The translations under genes and the position numbers were made by a program. A stretch of 64,000 nucleotides of DNA, taken from contig JAEWXF010000026.1 in the NCBI GenBank assembly GCA_023396065.1, positions 1 through 64,000 on the forward strand, given 5' to 3'. Every line of letters begins with the position of its first letter. Position 1 is the first letter of the stretch. Under the pieces are notes generated by a model. It saw only the letters and a program-made list of their open reading frames with translations, was not told the origin of the DNA and made no database searches. This DNA is from Methanobacteriota archaeon (GTDB taxonomy: Archaea > Halobacteriota > Methanomicrobia > Methanomicrobiales > Methanocorpusculaceae). Below, in pieces: positions 44,205-52,937 of the stretch.

Positions 44205-44779
44205 CAATTTCCGGAAATCTTCCCCGGAACACCAACGCAGATTTCCGAAAGCGCGGAATGGGAAAGCGTCGCTTCCGGCCTTCGTGTGGTCGCGGCCTTG
44301 CGTGACTGCACCCTCGTGCACTCTCAGAACTGCTCACTGTTCGCTTCACTCACAGCCGCTCGCTTCGCTCGCTCTCGCAGATCTTCCGGCACTCGGTCTT
44401 GTCCCCTGCGGCCGCAAACCGCACAGGCCTGCAGCCACGCTCCCCCATCCGCAGGAACAACCGCGCCGACCGGCTCAGCCGCTGACGCGGCTTCGCCCGA
44501 CGTCGCTTAAGGTCTTCCGTTGGTGAGTTCCACCCCCTATACCGGTGATTAGAGAAACACCCGTAGGGATCCGAGCCCGGAGGGCGAGTAAGTCGAAGAT
44601 ATCAGTTCCTGTGGGGTCGCTGCTGCCCCGTCCGGGGCAGCGACCCCACATTAGGAAATGGTATGTTCGAGTGACAACCACAAATTCCCGCATCCTTTGT
44701 CTGTCCACATTCAAGCCCAAGTCTTCGACCCGGGCTTCTTCATCTGCGTCCGCCGGACGTGACGATCTTCATTTCGGTT

Positions 44780-45184
44780 TCAGGCGATCTTTGCACCTGC
44801 ATTCGGTCCGGGCATGCAGGTATAAATCTCGTGTACGGTGAGTTTCAGCAGTTCCTTCTTCGGCAGTCCCGGTTTTTTCGCATCCATCATCTCCATCATT
44901 TTTGCATGTTCCGGGGTTCCTGACTCCAGCGTTGCGGTTCCTTTCAGCTGGACACAGTTTCCGATCTCCCGGCTCCAGACAAGGAGGGCTGCCTGCGGGT
45001 TCTCCCGGACGTTGGCGGCCGTTTTATTCATGAAATTGTTGGCGATCCAGATGGTATCGTTGTCCATGATCCACAGGCCGCCCATCGGTGCCGCGTTCGG
45101 GACCCCGGTCTTGGATGCAGTGATCAGGTGACAGACGCCGACTTTTGCAATCTGCTCTTTGAGTTCATCAGTAATCAGTGCCAT
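44780..45184 (-). CDS. Pyridoxamine 5'-phosphate oxidase-like FMN/F420-binding split-barrel protein
   Basis: A 134-residue member of the PNPOx-like split-barrel family. Conserved-looking parts are VGVCHLITASKTGVPNAAPM, GGLWIMDNDTIWIANNFMNK and ENPQAALLVWSREIGNCVQL. Small stand-alone members bind FMN or F420, often as reductases or flavin carriers; true pyridoxine activity is unlikely. ATG 45184 is chosen over a longer frame to 45214, as the conserved region begins after it. It is divergent from glnA. A different member of the same superfamily lies at 49046. Confidence 0.8.
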   Translation of the reverse strand: MALITDELKEQIAKVGVCHLITASKTGVPNAAPMGGLWIMDNDTIWIANNFMNKTAANVRENPQAALLVWSREIGNCVQLKGTATLESGTPEHAKMMEMMDAKKPGLPKKELLKLTVHEIYTCMPGPNAGAKIA

Positions 45185-45248
45185 GAGGGTATTTTGTCGC
45201 TTCCCGGATGTCAAGTTTGCGGTGCGGACGTTTGGGGACGAGTTGAGA

Positions 45249-45256
45249 TTTATTAG
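45249..45256 (+). promoter_or_regulatory. Probable box A of glnA
   Basis: TTTATTAG lies about 26-30 nt before the glnA ATG at 45279, the usual box A to start-site distance. This would give a leaderless or nearly leaderless glnA transcript. No clear NrpR-type operator was recognised by eye. Confidence 0.4.
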
Positions 45257-45278
45257 GATTTACGACGAATACATATAC

Positions 45279-46607
45279 ATGATTTCAGACGTGAGCGACA
45301 CTGTTCTCGCACAGCTCGAGAACGACGGGGTGAAATCGGTTCTTCTGCAGTTTTCAGATCTGGAAGGAAAGCCGAAAAATGTCGCTATTCCTACGAAACA
45401 GATGAAAAAGGCACTGACCGACGGTATCAGTTTCGACGGTTCATCGATTCAGGGATTTGCACGTCTGGAGGAGTCGGATATGCAGCTCCGGCCCGATCCG
45501 GCGACGTATCAGATAATCCCCTGGTCCGATGAGAAGTTCCGGGTTGCCCGGTTTATCTGTGATGTCTACACGACGCACGGGGAACCGTTCGCCGGTGATC
45601 CACGCTGCATTCTGCGCCGGCAGATTGAGAAGGCGGCTGAGCTCGGATACCAGTTCAATGTGGGTCCGGAGATGGAGTTTTTCCTGTTCCGTATGGTGGA
45701 CGGGCATGCTTCAGTGAATCTGCAGGATCACAGCGGATACTTTGATCAGACGCCGACTGATCCCGGAGAGGACGTCCGGCGCGATCTGGTGACGTCTTTG
45801 TCGGAGATGGGGTTCAATATCGAAGCCTCTCACCATGAGGTGGCACCCAGTCAGCATGAGATTGACTTTACCTACGGCGATGCTCTCGGTATGGCCGATA
45901 AGGTGGTGACGTTTAAGTTTGCGGCAAAGACCCTTGCCCTCAAACGCGGTCTGCATGCAACATTTATGCCAAAACCGATCTTCGGGATTAACGGATCGGG
46001 TATGCATGTGAACTGTTCGCTGATGCACAAGGGAGAGAATGCGTTCTTTGATCCGGCGGGTGACCACCAGCTGTCGGATACAGCCCGGTATTTCATCGCC
46101 GGTCTGCTGAAGCATATCGACGGTATTACCCGTATTGCAAACCCGACGGTGAACTCCTATAAACGGCTGATTCCGGGGTATGAAGCTCCGGTGTATGTCG
46201 GCTGGTCCGCCCTGAACCGGTCTGCCCTGATCCGGGTCCCGTCATCCCGGGGGCGGAGTACCCGCGCCGAGCTGCGGAGTCCGGATCCGACCTGCAACCC
46301 GTATCTGACGTTTGCCGTGATGCTTGCGGCCGGTATGGACGGTGTGGTAAACCGCATCGAGCCACCGGAGAATGTGGACCGGAACATCTTCCGGATGACG
46401 CCGACGGAACGTACGGCGGCGGGTATCCGCTGTCTGCCGTGGAACCTGCAGGCGGCAAATGCGGCGCTGATGCAGGATGAACTGCTCTGCAGCGTCCTCG
46501 GGGAACATGTGGTTGCCCAGATCAACCGTATCGGGGAACTGGAGTGGGGCGAGTACTCACGGGCAATTACCGACTGGGAAATCAAGCGGTATCTGGCAAA
46601 CTACTGA
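45279..46607 (+). CDS. glnA: Glutamine synthetase, type I
   Basis: A 442-residue dodecameric GSI-type enzyme that fixes ammonium onto glutamate. It has FDGSSIQGFARLEESDMQLR near residue 50, the metal-binding VGPEMEFFLFRM near 130, PIFGINGSGMHVNCSLM near 230, and the ATP/glutamate loop NRSALIRVPSSRGRSTRAEL. The length and lack of the 25-residue insertion fit GSI-alpha, which is usually not adenylylated. A longer upstream frame to 45159 overlaps the divergent gene and is rejected. It stands alone. Confidence 0.96.
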   Translation: MISDVSDTVLAQLENDGVKSVLLQFSDLEGKPKNVAIPTKQMKKALTDGISFDGSSIQGFARLEESDMQLRPDPATYQIIPWSDEKFRVARFICDVYTTHGEPFAGDPRCILRRQIEKAAELGYQFNVGPEMEFFLFRMVDGHASVNLQDHSGYFDQTPTDPGEDVRRDLVTSLSEMGFNIEASHHEVAPSQHEIDFTYGDALGMADKVVTFKFAAKTLALKRGLHATFMPKPIFGINGSGMHVNCSLMHKGENAFFDPAGDHQLSDTARYFIAGLLKHIDGITRIANPTVNSYKRLIPGYEAPVYVGWSALNRSALIRVPSSRGRSTRAELRSPDPTCNPYLTFAVMLAAGMDGVVNRIEPPENVDRNIFRMTPTERTAAGIRCLPWNLQAANAALMQDELLCSVLGEHVVAQINRIGELEWGEYSRAITDWEIKRYLANY

Positions 46608-46694
46608 TCCGCGGTTACCCACCTCGGGCCGAAGAATCCCGGAAAACTCTCTCGACAGACGGCGCGACCAGCTCCGGTTCTCGAAAAAGTGAAA

Positions 46695-46762
46695 CGCGAA
46701 TACCTATGACATAAAAACAGGATATTCGCGAATATTTTTCCTGAAATTCGTGGATATTCGCG
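46695..46762. repeat. CGCGAATA inverted/direct repeats in the glnA-fae spacer
   Basis: CGCGAATA (46695-46702) and TATTCGCG (46723-46730) form an 8-bp dyad. GATATTCGCG occurs at 46721-46730 and again at 46753-46762. With the nearby ATTCTTTGGG-like sequence on the minus strand (46830-46839) this is a degenerate member of the repeat family seen at 44.0-44.2 and 57.1 kb. Confidence 0.6.
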
Positions 46763-46841
46763 GTTTATTTTACTATGAAAAAACTACGGGCAGGGGAATC
46801 TTCGTTCGGGTATCGGCACCCAATACTCCCAAAGAATCCCG

Positions 46842-46867
46842 AAAAAAAGCCCCCGTATGGGGGGGGG
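46842..46867 (-). terminator. Intrinsic terminator of fae
   Basis: Read on the minus strand just beyond the fae stop, a C9 run is followed by ATAC, GGGGGC and then T7. The stem of at least five G-C pairs (46850-46854 with 46859-46863) with a 4-nt loop and a T-tract is a textbook intrinsic terminator for fae. Confidence 0.7.
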
Positions 46868-46880
46868 TCCGGAATCTCAT

Positions 46881-47426
46881 TTAATTAAACGGATGAACCG
46901 CACTGTCCTTCTTTGCGAGGACCTCATCCACCTTCGGCTCGCCGGCAATCGCGCGTTTAAGTGCCAGCTTCGTTGCCTCATAATTCCAGTCGTGCACCTT
47001 CTTCTTATCGACTGCATCCCACTCGATAAAGACCGACGCGATAATCAGCAGATCCTCTGCCTTCTCCTTCGGGATAACTCCCTCGGCGACCGAATCCATC
47101 ACTGCCATTGCAACCGCATGCTGTGCCGGCCCGAACATCATTACCGCCTGGCCTGCATTTTTCATAGTAACCTTGTTCACCATCAGCGTCGCCGGTTTTG
47201 GTGGAAGATTCGGCGTGACCACTGCCAGAAGCGGCGTGTGGCCCTTCTGCGGCGTTGCAAGCGCACTGACAAATGCCTGCTCCACCGAACTGCCTTTCGG
47301 CCCGATCACCAGATCAATATGGGCAACCTCCGGCCCTTCACCAACCAGTGCTTCGCCGAACATTACCCGGGTAAACGGAGAAATTGCTCCGCCGACCGCA
47401 TTATCAACGCTTTGTAAAAATCCCAT
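46881..47426 (-). CDS. fae: Formaldehyde-activating enzyme (Fae)
   Basis: A 181-residue enzyme that joins formaldehyde to tetrahydromethanopterin. The family block GEALVGEGPEVAHIDLVIG at about residue 23 includes the catalytic-region His. Other family parts are AFVSALATPQKGHTPLLAVV and KPATLMVNKVTMKNAGQAVM. In methanogens Fae may detoxify formaldehyde or act in pentose metabolism when fused to Hps; here it is free-standing. It is divergent from fprA with a dyad-rich 313-nt spacer and has a clear terminator. Confidence 0.95.
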   Translation of the reverse strand: MGFLQSVDNAVGGAISPFTRVMFGEALVGEGPEVAHIDLVIGPKGSSVEQAFVSALATPQKGHTPLLAVVTPNLPPKPATLMVNKVTMKNAGQAVMMFGPAQHAVAMAVMDSVAEGVIPKEKAEDLLIIASVFIEWDAVDKKKVHDWNYEATKLALKRAIAGEPKVDEVLAKKDSAVHPFN

Positions 47427-47739
47427 AGTAGAACTTCCTTGAACTTTTCAGACAATCCTGGTTGTCTCTGCTCTGAATTTATGGCAAAGCTTCCATAAAT
47501 AGTTGTCAGTGTCAGCAGAAATCCCTCCCGCAGAGTTCCCCCGGTGTTCCCGCACATTCCGATGAATATCTCTGATATTCATCATAAAAAATCATGATAT
47601 TTCTCAAATAACCGTTCGATTTTTCCGGAAAAATCGGAAAAATGAAAATGCCGCAATGCCACCTATATTATATACACATGACCAATATGATAGTAATCAT
47701 CGGGCGTCTCTGAGCGGCGTCCGGGATGGGAATTACATC
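47427..47739. promoter_or_regulatory. fae-fprA divergent control region with four dyads
   Basis: From fae to fprA the spacer has AGACAA-N6-TTGTCT (47450-47467), ATTTATGG-N8-CCATAAAT (47477-47500), GATGAATATC-TCT-GATATTCATC (47561-47583, perfect 10-bp arms) and the perfect 18-bp palindrome GATTTTTCCGGAAAAATC (47618-47635). The second dyad overlaps a likely fae box A on the minus strand. The last lies about 28 nt before the fprA box A. They are strong candidates for operators of stress- or oxygen-responsive regulators. Confidence 0.6.
47663..47674 (+). promoter_or_regulatory. Box A of fprA
   Basis: CTATATTATATA is a near-ideal archaeal TATA element. It predicts a transcript start near 47698 and a leader of about 42 nt, with GGGATGGG at 47723-47730 as a weak ribosome-binding site before the ATG at 47740. 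Confidence 0.65.
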
Positions 47740-48963
47740 ATGTTAAAAGCAATTGAGATCAAGAAAGGCGTCTACTGGGTAGGTGCCATCGACTGGAACC
47801 TCCGTGACTACCACGGCTACACACTCCCCGGAACCACCTACAACGCATACCTTGTGATCGGTGACAAAGTCGCCCTGATTGACGGAACCTATCCGGGACA
47901 CGAATGGCAGCTCATCGAACGCATCGAATCCGTACTCCCGCTGGAGAAGATCGACTATATCGTTGCCAACCACATTGAAATCGACCACTCCGGCTCACTC
48001 CCCCTCCTTACCAAAAAGCTGCCCAACGTCCCAATCTACATGACCGAGATCGCAAAGAAAGGCTTTGGCCGCCACTACGACACCAGCGCATGGAACATCC
48101 ACACCATCAAAAACCTCGAAAATCTCCCACTTGGCGGCGGCAAGACCCTCACCTTCCTTGAAGCCCCGTTCCTGCACTGGCCGGACTCCATGTTCACCTA
48201 CCTCGGCGAAGACAAGATCCTCTTCCCGAACGATGCATTCGGTCAGCACGTAGCATCCAGCGAGCGCTTCGACGACGAACTCGGTATCGACGTTGCCATG
48301 GAACATGCCGCAAAGTTCGTTGCAAATCTGATCGTCCCGCTCTCCCCCAAAGTCCTCAAGAAACTTGGTGAAGTCACCGAACTCGGCGTCCCAATCGAAA
48401 TGATCGCACCGTCCCACGGTATCATCTGGAGAAGCCATGCAGCCGACATCATCAACGCATACGTGAACTGGGCAAACGGCGTATCCAAGAACAAGATCAC
48501 CATCGTCTACGACACCATGCACTACTCCACCGGTATCGCCGCCCAGTACATCGCAGAAGGTGCCATCTCCGAAGGCGTAGAAGTAAAAGTCGACCTCCTC
48601 AAAGACGGCCGTTACGAAGGTGTTCACAGATCCGATGTGGTCCGCGACATCCTCGACTCCAAAGCAGTCGTCGTCGGCTCCCCGACACTGGAGGATTACC
48701 CGCTGCCGACCGTTGCCGGATTCCTTTACTACCTCATGGGTATCAGACCAGGCAAACAGACGCAGAAGAAGATCGGTTTTGCCTTCGGTTCCAACGGCGG
48801 CAAAGGCGGAGCACCCAAAGTCATCACCGAACTCCTCCAGAAAGCAGGTGTCCAGATCTGGCATGACCCTATCGAGTTCACCTACCGCCCCGACCAGGCA
48901 GACAAAGAAAAGTTCTTCGCCCTTGGTCAGGAACTTGCCAAAGAAATCAAAAAGATGCCCTGA
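47740..48963 (+). CDS. fprA: A-type flavoprotein (FprA, probable F420H2 oxidase)
   Basis: A 407-residue flavodiiron protein. The N-terminal metallo-beta-lactamase-like domain carries the diiron ligands in VANHIEIDHSGSL (H-x-E-x-D-H), APFLHWPDSMFTY, LFPNDAFGQHVAS and IAPSHGIIWRSH. The flavodoxin domain begins near residue 255 (KITIVYDTMHYSTGIAAQYI) and continues with VVVGSPTLEDYPLPTVAGFL. In methanogens FprA reduces O2 to water with F420H2 and so defends against oxygen. ATG 47740 is preferred over a longer frame from 47656 that includes the promoter. Confidence 0.95.
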   Translation: MLKAIEIKKGVYWVGAIDWNLRDYHGYTLPGTTYNAYLVIGDKVALIDGTYPGHEWQLIERIESVLPLEKIDYIVANHIEIDHSGSLPLLTKKLPNVPIYMTEIAKKGFGRHYDTSAWNIHTIKNLENLPLGGGKTLTFLEAPFLHWPDSMFTYLGEDKILFPNDAFGQHVASSERFDDELGIDVAMEHAAKFVANLIVPLSPKVLKKLGEVTELGVPIEMIAPSHGIIWRSHAADIINAYVNWANGVSKNKITIVYDTMHYSTGIAAQYIAEGAISEGVEVKVDLLKDGRYEGVHRSDVVRDILDSKAVVVGSPTLEDYPLPTVAGFLYYLMGIRPGKQTQKKIGFAFGSNGGKGGAPKVITELLQKAGVQIWHDPIEFTYRPDQADKEKFFALGQELAKEIKKMP

Positions 48964-49045
48964 ACACCACAGGTGCATATCCCTATCTCTCCCTTTTTTT
49001 CCTCAGCGGGCATAATCATACCCTGCACGTTGCAGAGGAACCCGG

Positions 49046-49495
49046 ATGACAGACCCACTCGAAGACTTTTATGAACTGATACGAACAGAAATGACGGTTA
49101 CGCTTGCTACCGCAGCGGATGGCCGCGTAACCATGCGGCTGGTCAGCCCCGTATACTATCAGGACTCCATTCTGATCTTTACCGCCGGAGACTCAACCAA
49201 GTATCAGCAGCTGAAGAGCAACCCTCTCTGTTGTATCGCTGCCGGTTCCGTTTTTGCAGAAGCCGCCGCAGAGTTCTGCGGTCCGACAACCCTGCCGGAC
49301 AATGCCCGGCTGCGGGATGCCTACAGTGCAAAGTTTCCCGATGCATTTACCGAAGATGTCCGGTTCGGCGGCAGAAATGCGGAATTTATACGTCTGCACC
49401 CGATACGGATAACGGGCTGGACATTTGAAAATGATGTCCCGGCTGAAGACGGAATCCCGACGATACCGTTTGAGGTTGTCCTTCCGAAACCGTAA
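49046..49495 (+). CDS. Pyridoxamine 5'-phosphate oxidase family protein
   Basis: A 149-residue split-barrel protein. The first half reads MTVTLATAADGRVTMRLVSP and LIFTAGDSTKYQQLKSNPLC, a typical flavin-binding half. The second half has SAKFPDAFTEDVRFGGRNAE and IRLHPIRITGW. It is likely to bind FMN or a related cofactor; the reaction is unknown. It follows fprA after 82 nt including a T7 run, and is probably separately expressed. A terminator lies downstream at 49635-49656. Confidence 0.75.
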   Translation: MTDPLEDFYELIRTEMTVTLATAADGRVTMRLVSPVYYQDSILIFTAGDSTKYQQLKSNPLCCIAAGSVFAEAAAEFCGPTTLPDNARLRDAYSAKFPDAFTEDVRFGGRNAEFIRLHPIRITGWTFENDVPAEDGIPTIPFEVVLPKP

Positions 49496-49634
49496 TTTCG
49501 CCGCGCGCAGGCATCATTTTCCCGGATACCAGCCCATATGTAGTCAATCCTCAAAACAGGGAAAATCTCCCGGATTTTTACCGGGATCACAAAATTCGAC
49601 AAACGCAGAACTCATCATGAACAATCACAGAACT

Positions 49635-49656
49635 CCTGTGCGACCACAGGCTTTTT
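49635..49656 (+). terminator. Intrinsic terminator before the acyl-CoA synthetase gene
   Basis: CCTGTG (49635-49640) and CACAGG (49645-49650) form a perfect 6-bp stem with a 4-nt loop followed by CTTTTT. It lies 140 nt after the PNPOx-like gene and probably stops transcription from it. Confidence 0.6.
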
Positions 49657-49690
49657 AACAAATCTACATGATAAATAATGTTAATCCTTT

Positions 49691-49744
49691 CCGTCGCTGA
49701 GAATGACGGAAACGTGAGCAGATCAGCTCACCCCACAACAGGAG
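49691..49744 (+). promoter_or_regulatory. Leader of the acyl-CoA synthetase with two hairpins and a ribosome-binding site
   Basis: CCGTC/GACGG (49691-49695, 49705-49709) and GTGAGC/GCTCAC (49714-49719, 49726-49731) form two adjacent stem-loops. AGGAG at 49740-49744 is the ribosome-binding site, 7 nt before the ATG. The AT-rich element ATAAATAATG (about 49670-49679) may be box A. The hairpins could be an RNA stabiliser or regulator site. Confidence 0.45.
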
Positions 49745-49751
49745 TCTCACC

Positions 49752-51818
49752 ATGACAGAACATATCAAAACAACCATGCTCTCAGAGGCTGACGGCTACG
49801 ACCTTCTTAGAAAGTACCAGGTACCCGCTCCCGCCTTCGAAATCGCACAGAGCGCCGACGCTGCCGCAGCCGCCGCAGCCAAAATCGGTTTCCCCGTCGT
49901 GATGAAGATCGTATCCCCCCAGATCATTCACAAAAGTGACGCGGGCGGTGTCGTCGTCGGTATCAAAACTGCCGAAGAAGCACAGGAAGCATACAATACC
50001 ATCATCACTTCCGTCAAAGCATATAACCCCGACGCAGAAATCAAAGGCATCATCGTCGAAGAAATGGCCAAATCCGGCCTGGAACTCATCATCGGCGGAA
50101 AAATCGATCCGGCATTCGGCCGCGTCATCACCTTCGGTCTTGGCGGCACCCTCGTCGAGTTCTTCAAAGATGTTGCCATCCGCATCCTGCCGTGTTCTGA
50201 TGACGAAATCCGGTCCCTGATCAAACAGATCAAAGGATACAAACTCATCTCCGGCTACCGCGGTGATGCACCCAAAGACGAACAGTTCCTCTTTGAGACG
50301 ATCCGCAACGCCTGCACCTTCTTTGAACAGAACGAAACCGTCGTCGAGTTCGACATCAACCCATTCCGCCTCTACGAAAAAGGCGGTTGTGCCGTGGACG
50401 CCCGCGTCATCGTGCAGGAAAAACCAATCCAGCTCCCCGCACACTATAACCCGTCCAAGATCGTCCCGATCGACTACTACAAACCGCGTTCCGTTGCCGT
50501 CATCGGTGCATCCGACGACAAAACCAAGATGGGATATGCCGTCTTCCACAACCTCCTCCAGTTCCCCGGCAAAGTCTACCCGGTGAACAACAAACGCAGT
50601 GAGATTCAGGGAGTCAAATGCTACCCCACCCTCTCCGCCATCCCGGGGCCCGTTGACATGGTGGCAATCACTGTTCCCGCCCAGCTTGTTCCGGGCATCA
50701 TGGAAGAATGCGGCCAGAAAGGCGTGAAAATGGCCGTCGTCATCACCGCCGGATTCAAAGAAATGGACGAGGACGGCAGAGCCCTCGAAAACCGCATGGT
50801 GGAAATTGCCAAAAACTACGGCATTCGTATCGTCGGTCCGAACTGCCTCGGTCTCATCCTCCCGCCCTACAAACTCGACACCACCTATGTATCCACCTCC
50901 CCGCTGCCGGGTGACGTCGCGTTCATCTCCCAGTCCGGCGCCATCGTCAATGCCGTCGTCGGCATCTCCCTTTCCGAAGGCTCCGAAATGGGCTACTCCG
51001 AAGTCGTCTCCGTCGGCAACCAGTCCGACCTTGACTTCCTCGACTACATGAGCTACGCCCAGCGCGACCCGCACACCAAAGCCATCATCCTCTACATTGA
51101 AGAGATCAAAAACGGTGTCGCCTTCATGGAAATGGCAAAGGAAATCACCAAGGTCAAACCGATCGTTGCCATCAAAGCAGGTTCCTCCCAGCGCGGACAG
51201 GCTGCCGCCGCTTCCCACACTGGGTCCCTGTCCGGTGCCTATGAGGTCTATATGGAAGCCTTCCGTAAATGCGGCGTAACCCCGGTAAAAACACTCCCCG
51301 GTGCCTTCAAAGTTGCCAAGATTCTTTCCGACAGCCGCAGAGCACCTAAAGGCCGCCGTGCTGTTGTCATCACCAACGCCGGAGGATTTGCAGTTCTTTC
51401 CAACGACTACGCCGAAACCTGGGGCATTGATATTGTGGACCTGCCCAAAGAACTCATCAGTGAGATGAACACCTTCCTGCCGCCGTTCTGGAACAAGAAC
51501 AACCCAATCGATCTGCTCGGCGACGCGGACGAAGCACGGTTCCGCGGGGTCTTCGACGTACTGTGCAGAAACCCTGAGCTCTGGGACATGGCAATTCTCG
51601 TCAACTTCCCCAACAAAGTGCTGAGTCCCGAACAGGTCGCCCGCGTCTTAATCGATTACTCCAAACAGACCGACAACCTTCTCGTCGGCACCCTCGTGGG
51701 CGGAGACTGCATGAAAGCCGGGGTCTCCCTCCTGACCCAGCACAACATCCCGGTCTTCGAAGAACTGGAGTTCACCTACAGAACACTCGGCCACCTCAGC
51801 TGGACTGCTGACCGTTAA
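49752..51818 (+). CDS. acd: Acetate--CoA ligase (ADP-forming), fused beta-alpha chain
   Basis: A 688-residue NDP-forming acyl-CoA synthetase with the order ATP-grasp (about 1-225) then CoA-binding and succinyl-CoA-ligase-like domains (about 235-688). ATP-grasp features are KIGFPVVMKIVSPQIIHKSD and EEMAKSGLELIIGGKIDPAF. The CoA part has SVAVIGASDDKTKMGYAVFH and GPNCLGLILPPYKLDTTYVS. The active-site His is in AAASHTGSLSGAYEVYMEAF near residue 495. It converts acetyl-CoA (or aryl-acyl-CoA) with ADP and Pi to acid and ATP, or the reverse. The acid specificity is not readable from sequence. Confidence 0.93.
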   Translation: MTEHIKTTMLSEADGYDLLRKYQVPAPAFEIAQSADAAAAAAAKIGFPVVMKIVSPQIIHKSDAGGVVVGIKTAEEAQEAYNTIITSVKAYNPDAEIKGIIVEEMAKSGLELIIGGKIDPAFGRVITFGLGGTLVEFFKDVAIRILPCSDDEIRSLIKQIKGYKLISGYRGDAPKDEQFLFETIRNACTFFEQNETVVEFDINPFRLYEKGGCAVDARVIVQEKPIQLPAHYNPSKIVPIDYYKPRSVAVIGASDDKTKMGYAVFHNLLQFPGKVYPVNNKRSEIQGVKCYPTLSAIPGPVDMVAITVPAQLVPGIMEECGQKGVKMAVVITAGFKEMDEDGRALENRMVEIAKNYGIRIVGPNCLGLILPPYKLDTTYVSTSPLPGDVAFISQSGAIVNAVVGISLSEGSEMGYSEVVSVGNQSDLDFLDYMSYAQRDPHTKAIILYIEEIKNGVAFMEMAKEITKVKPIVAIKAGSSQRGQAAAASHTGSLSGAYEVYMEAFRKCGVTPVKTLPGAFKVAKILSDSRRAPKGRRAVVITNAGGFAVLSNDYAETWGIDIVDLPKELISEMNTFLPPFWNKNNPIDLLGDADEARFRGVFDVLCRNPELWDMAILVNFPNKVLSPEQVARVLIDYSKQTDNLLVGTLVGGDCMKAGVSLLTQHNIPVFEELEFTYRTLGHLSWTADR

Positions 51819-51890
51819 ACCCCTCCCTCTTTTTTCCGGCGTATCCAGTCAACACTCTTTTTGACCTTGGCGTGCTAATATGAAACTATC

Positions 51891-52937
51891 ATGACCGCAT
51901 CGCCCCTGGTACTGACCGCAGAAAATGCTCTGAAATCTCATGATTACACTGCAGCGGAGGCAGCGTATCGGGAAATTCTGGCTGACAGCGTATACTCATC
52001 TGATGCTTCTGTCTGGCATGCCTTCGGCGACGTCTTAGCAACCGAACAGAAGTACTACGAAGCAGTCGATGCATATACCTCCGCTGTTCAGCTGGATCCG
52101 GAAAACGCCGGATACATGGCAGACCTTGGGGAATCACTCGCTACAATCCATGAATATGAAGAAGCCAAAATCTGGTTTGAAAAAGCTGCCCAGATCTCCG
52201 ATACCATACGATACCAGTTCAAAGTCGGCGACATGCTTGGCTACCTCGGCAAATACGATGAAGCCCTTGTTTTTTACACCCTCCTCTCTTCCCGATATCC
52301 GGATGAACCGGATCTTCTCCGCCGCAAAGCAAAAGTTCTCCATCATCTCGGTCGTCGGGCTGATGCCCTGACAGTCCTGACTGAAGAGATTGCCCTGCGA
52401 AAAGCGGTTATCGCCCGCGATCAGGATGCGGAATCCCATTATCAGCTGGGCAAAACCTATGGGATGTCTGGTCTGTGGTATGAGGCCGAAGAAGAACTTG
52501 CTGCTGCCGTCCGGATGGATCCGGCGAATCCTGAGTATCATCGGAAGTATGGCGTTGCTCTGCTTACCGGGAAACACATCGAGGCAGGTCTTGCAGAGTT
52601 TGAGACTGCCGCAGAGCTTGCCGGGACGGATTTCCTGTTTCTCGTTGGTCTTGCGGAAACTCTGGTGAAACTGCACCTGTATGATGCGTCTATCCGGTTT
52701 TATACGAAATCGTTGGCTGTGCATAATGTTTCCGGCGATGCATGGACCGGTATTGCCTATTGTCTTCTGATGCAGGACCGCCGGGATGAGGCACGGGCGT
52801 TCTGGGAGATGGCAAAGGCCGCCGACTGTATTCGCGGTCTTCCCTGGGTGGACAAGGTCCATAAGAGCAGTAAGACCGAAGCGCTTGATACTGCATTTCC
52901 CCCGGAGACTGCGTCCCCCTCATGTACCAGGTCCTGA
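51891..52937 (+). CDS. TPR repeat protein
   Basis: A 348-residue soluble protein composed of about eight tetratricopeptide repeats. Examples are WHAFGDVLATEQKYYEAVDA, AGYMADLGESLATIHEYEEA and HYQLGKTYGMSGLWYEAEEE. Such superhelices bind partner proteins. It overlaps the following MFS gene by 16 nt, so the two are co-expressed. Its partner is unknown. Confidence 0.9.
   Translation: MTASPLVLTAENALKSHDYTAAEAAYREILADSVYSSDASVWHAFGDVLATEQKYYEAVDAYTSAVQLDPENAGYMADLGESLATIHEYEEAKIWFEKAAQISDTIRYQFKVGDMLGYLGKYDEALVFYTLLSSRYPDEPDLLRRKAKVLHHLGRRADALTVLTEEIALRKAVIARDQDAESHYQLGKTYGMSGLWYEAEEELAAAVRMDPANPEYHRKYGVALLTGKHIEAGLAEFETAAELAGTDFLFLVGLAETLVKLHLYDASIRFYTKSLAVHNVSGDAWTGIAYCLLMQDRRDEARAFWEMAKAADCIRGLPWVDKVHKSSKTEALDTAFPPETASPSCTRS

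Larger units (their letters stand above)
43786..44679. repeat. Noncoding block bounded by inverted repeats downstream of cca
   Basis: The left arm at 43786-43821 matches the reverse complement of 44644-44679 at 32 of 36 positions. The continuing left arm 43821-43849 matches the reverse complement of 44503-44531. On the right side the two parts are separated by 112 nt that include a GC-rich stem (44611-44622 with 44638-44649). The left arm contains the last cca codons and stop. No gene is recognised in the 930-nt spacer. It looks like a composite of intergenic repeats or the remains of a small mobile element; no transposase is present. Confidence 0.75.

Noticed and set aside
44475..44720. 81-codon minus-strand frame containing RTYHFLMWG
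   Set aside because: The same peptide string appears in an out-of-frame reading of the cca end; it arises from the inverted repeat and not from a conserved gene.
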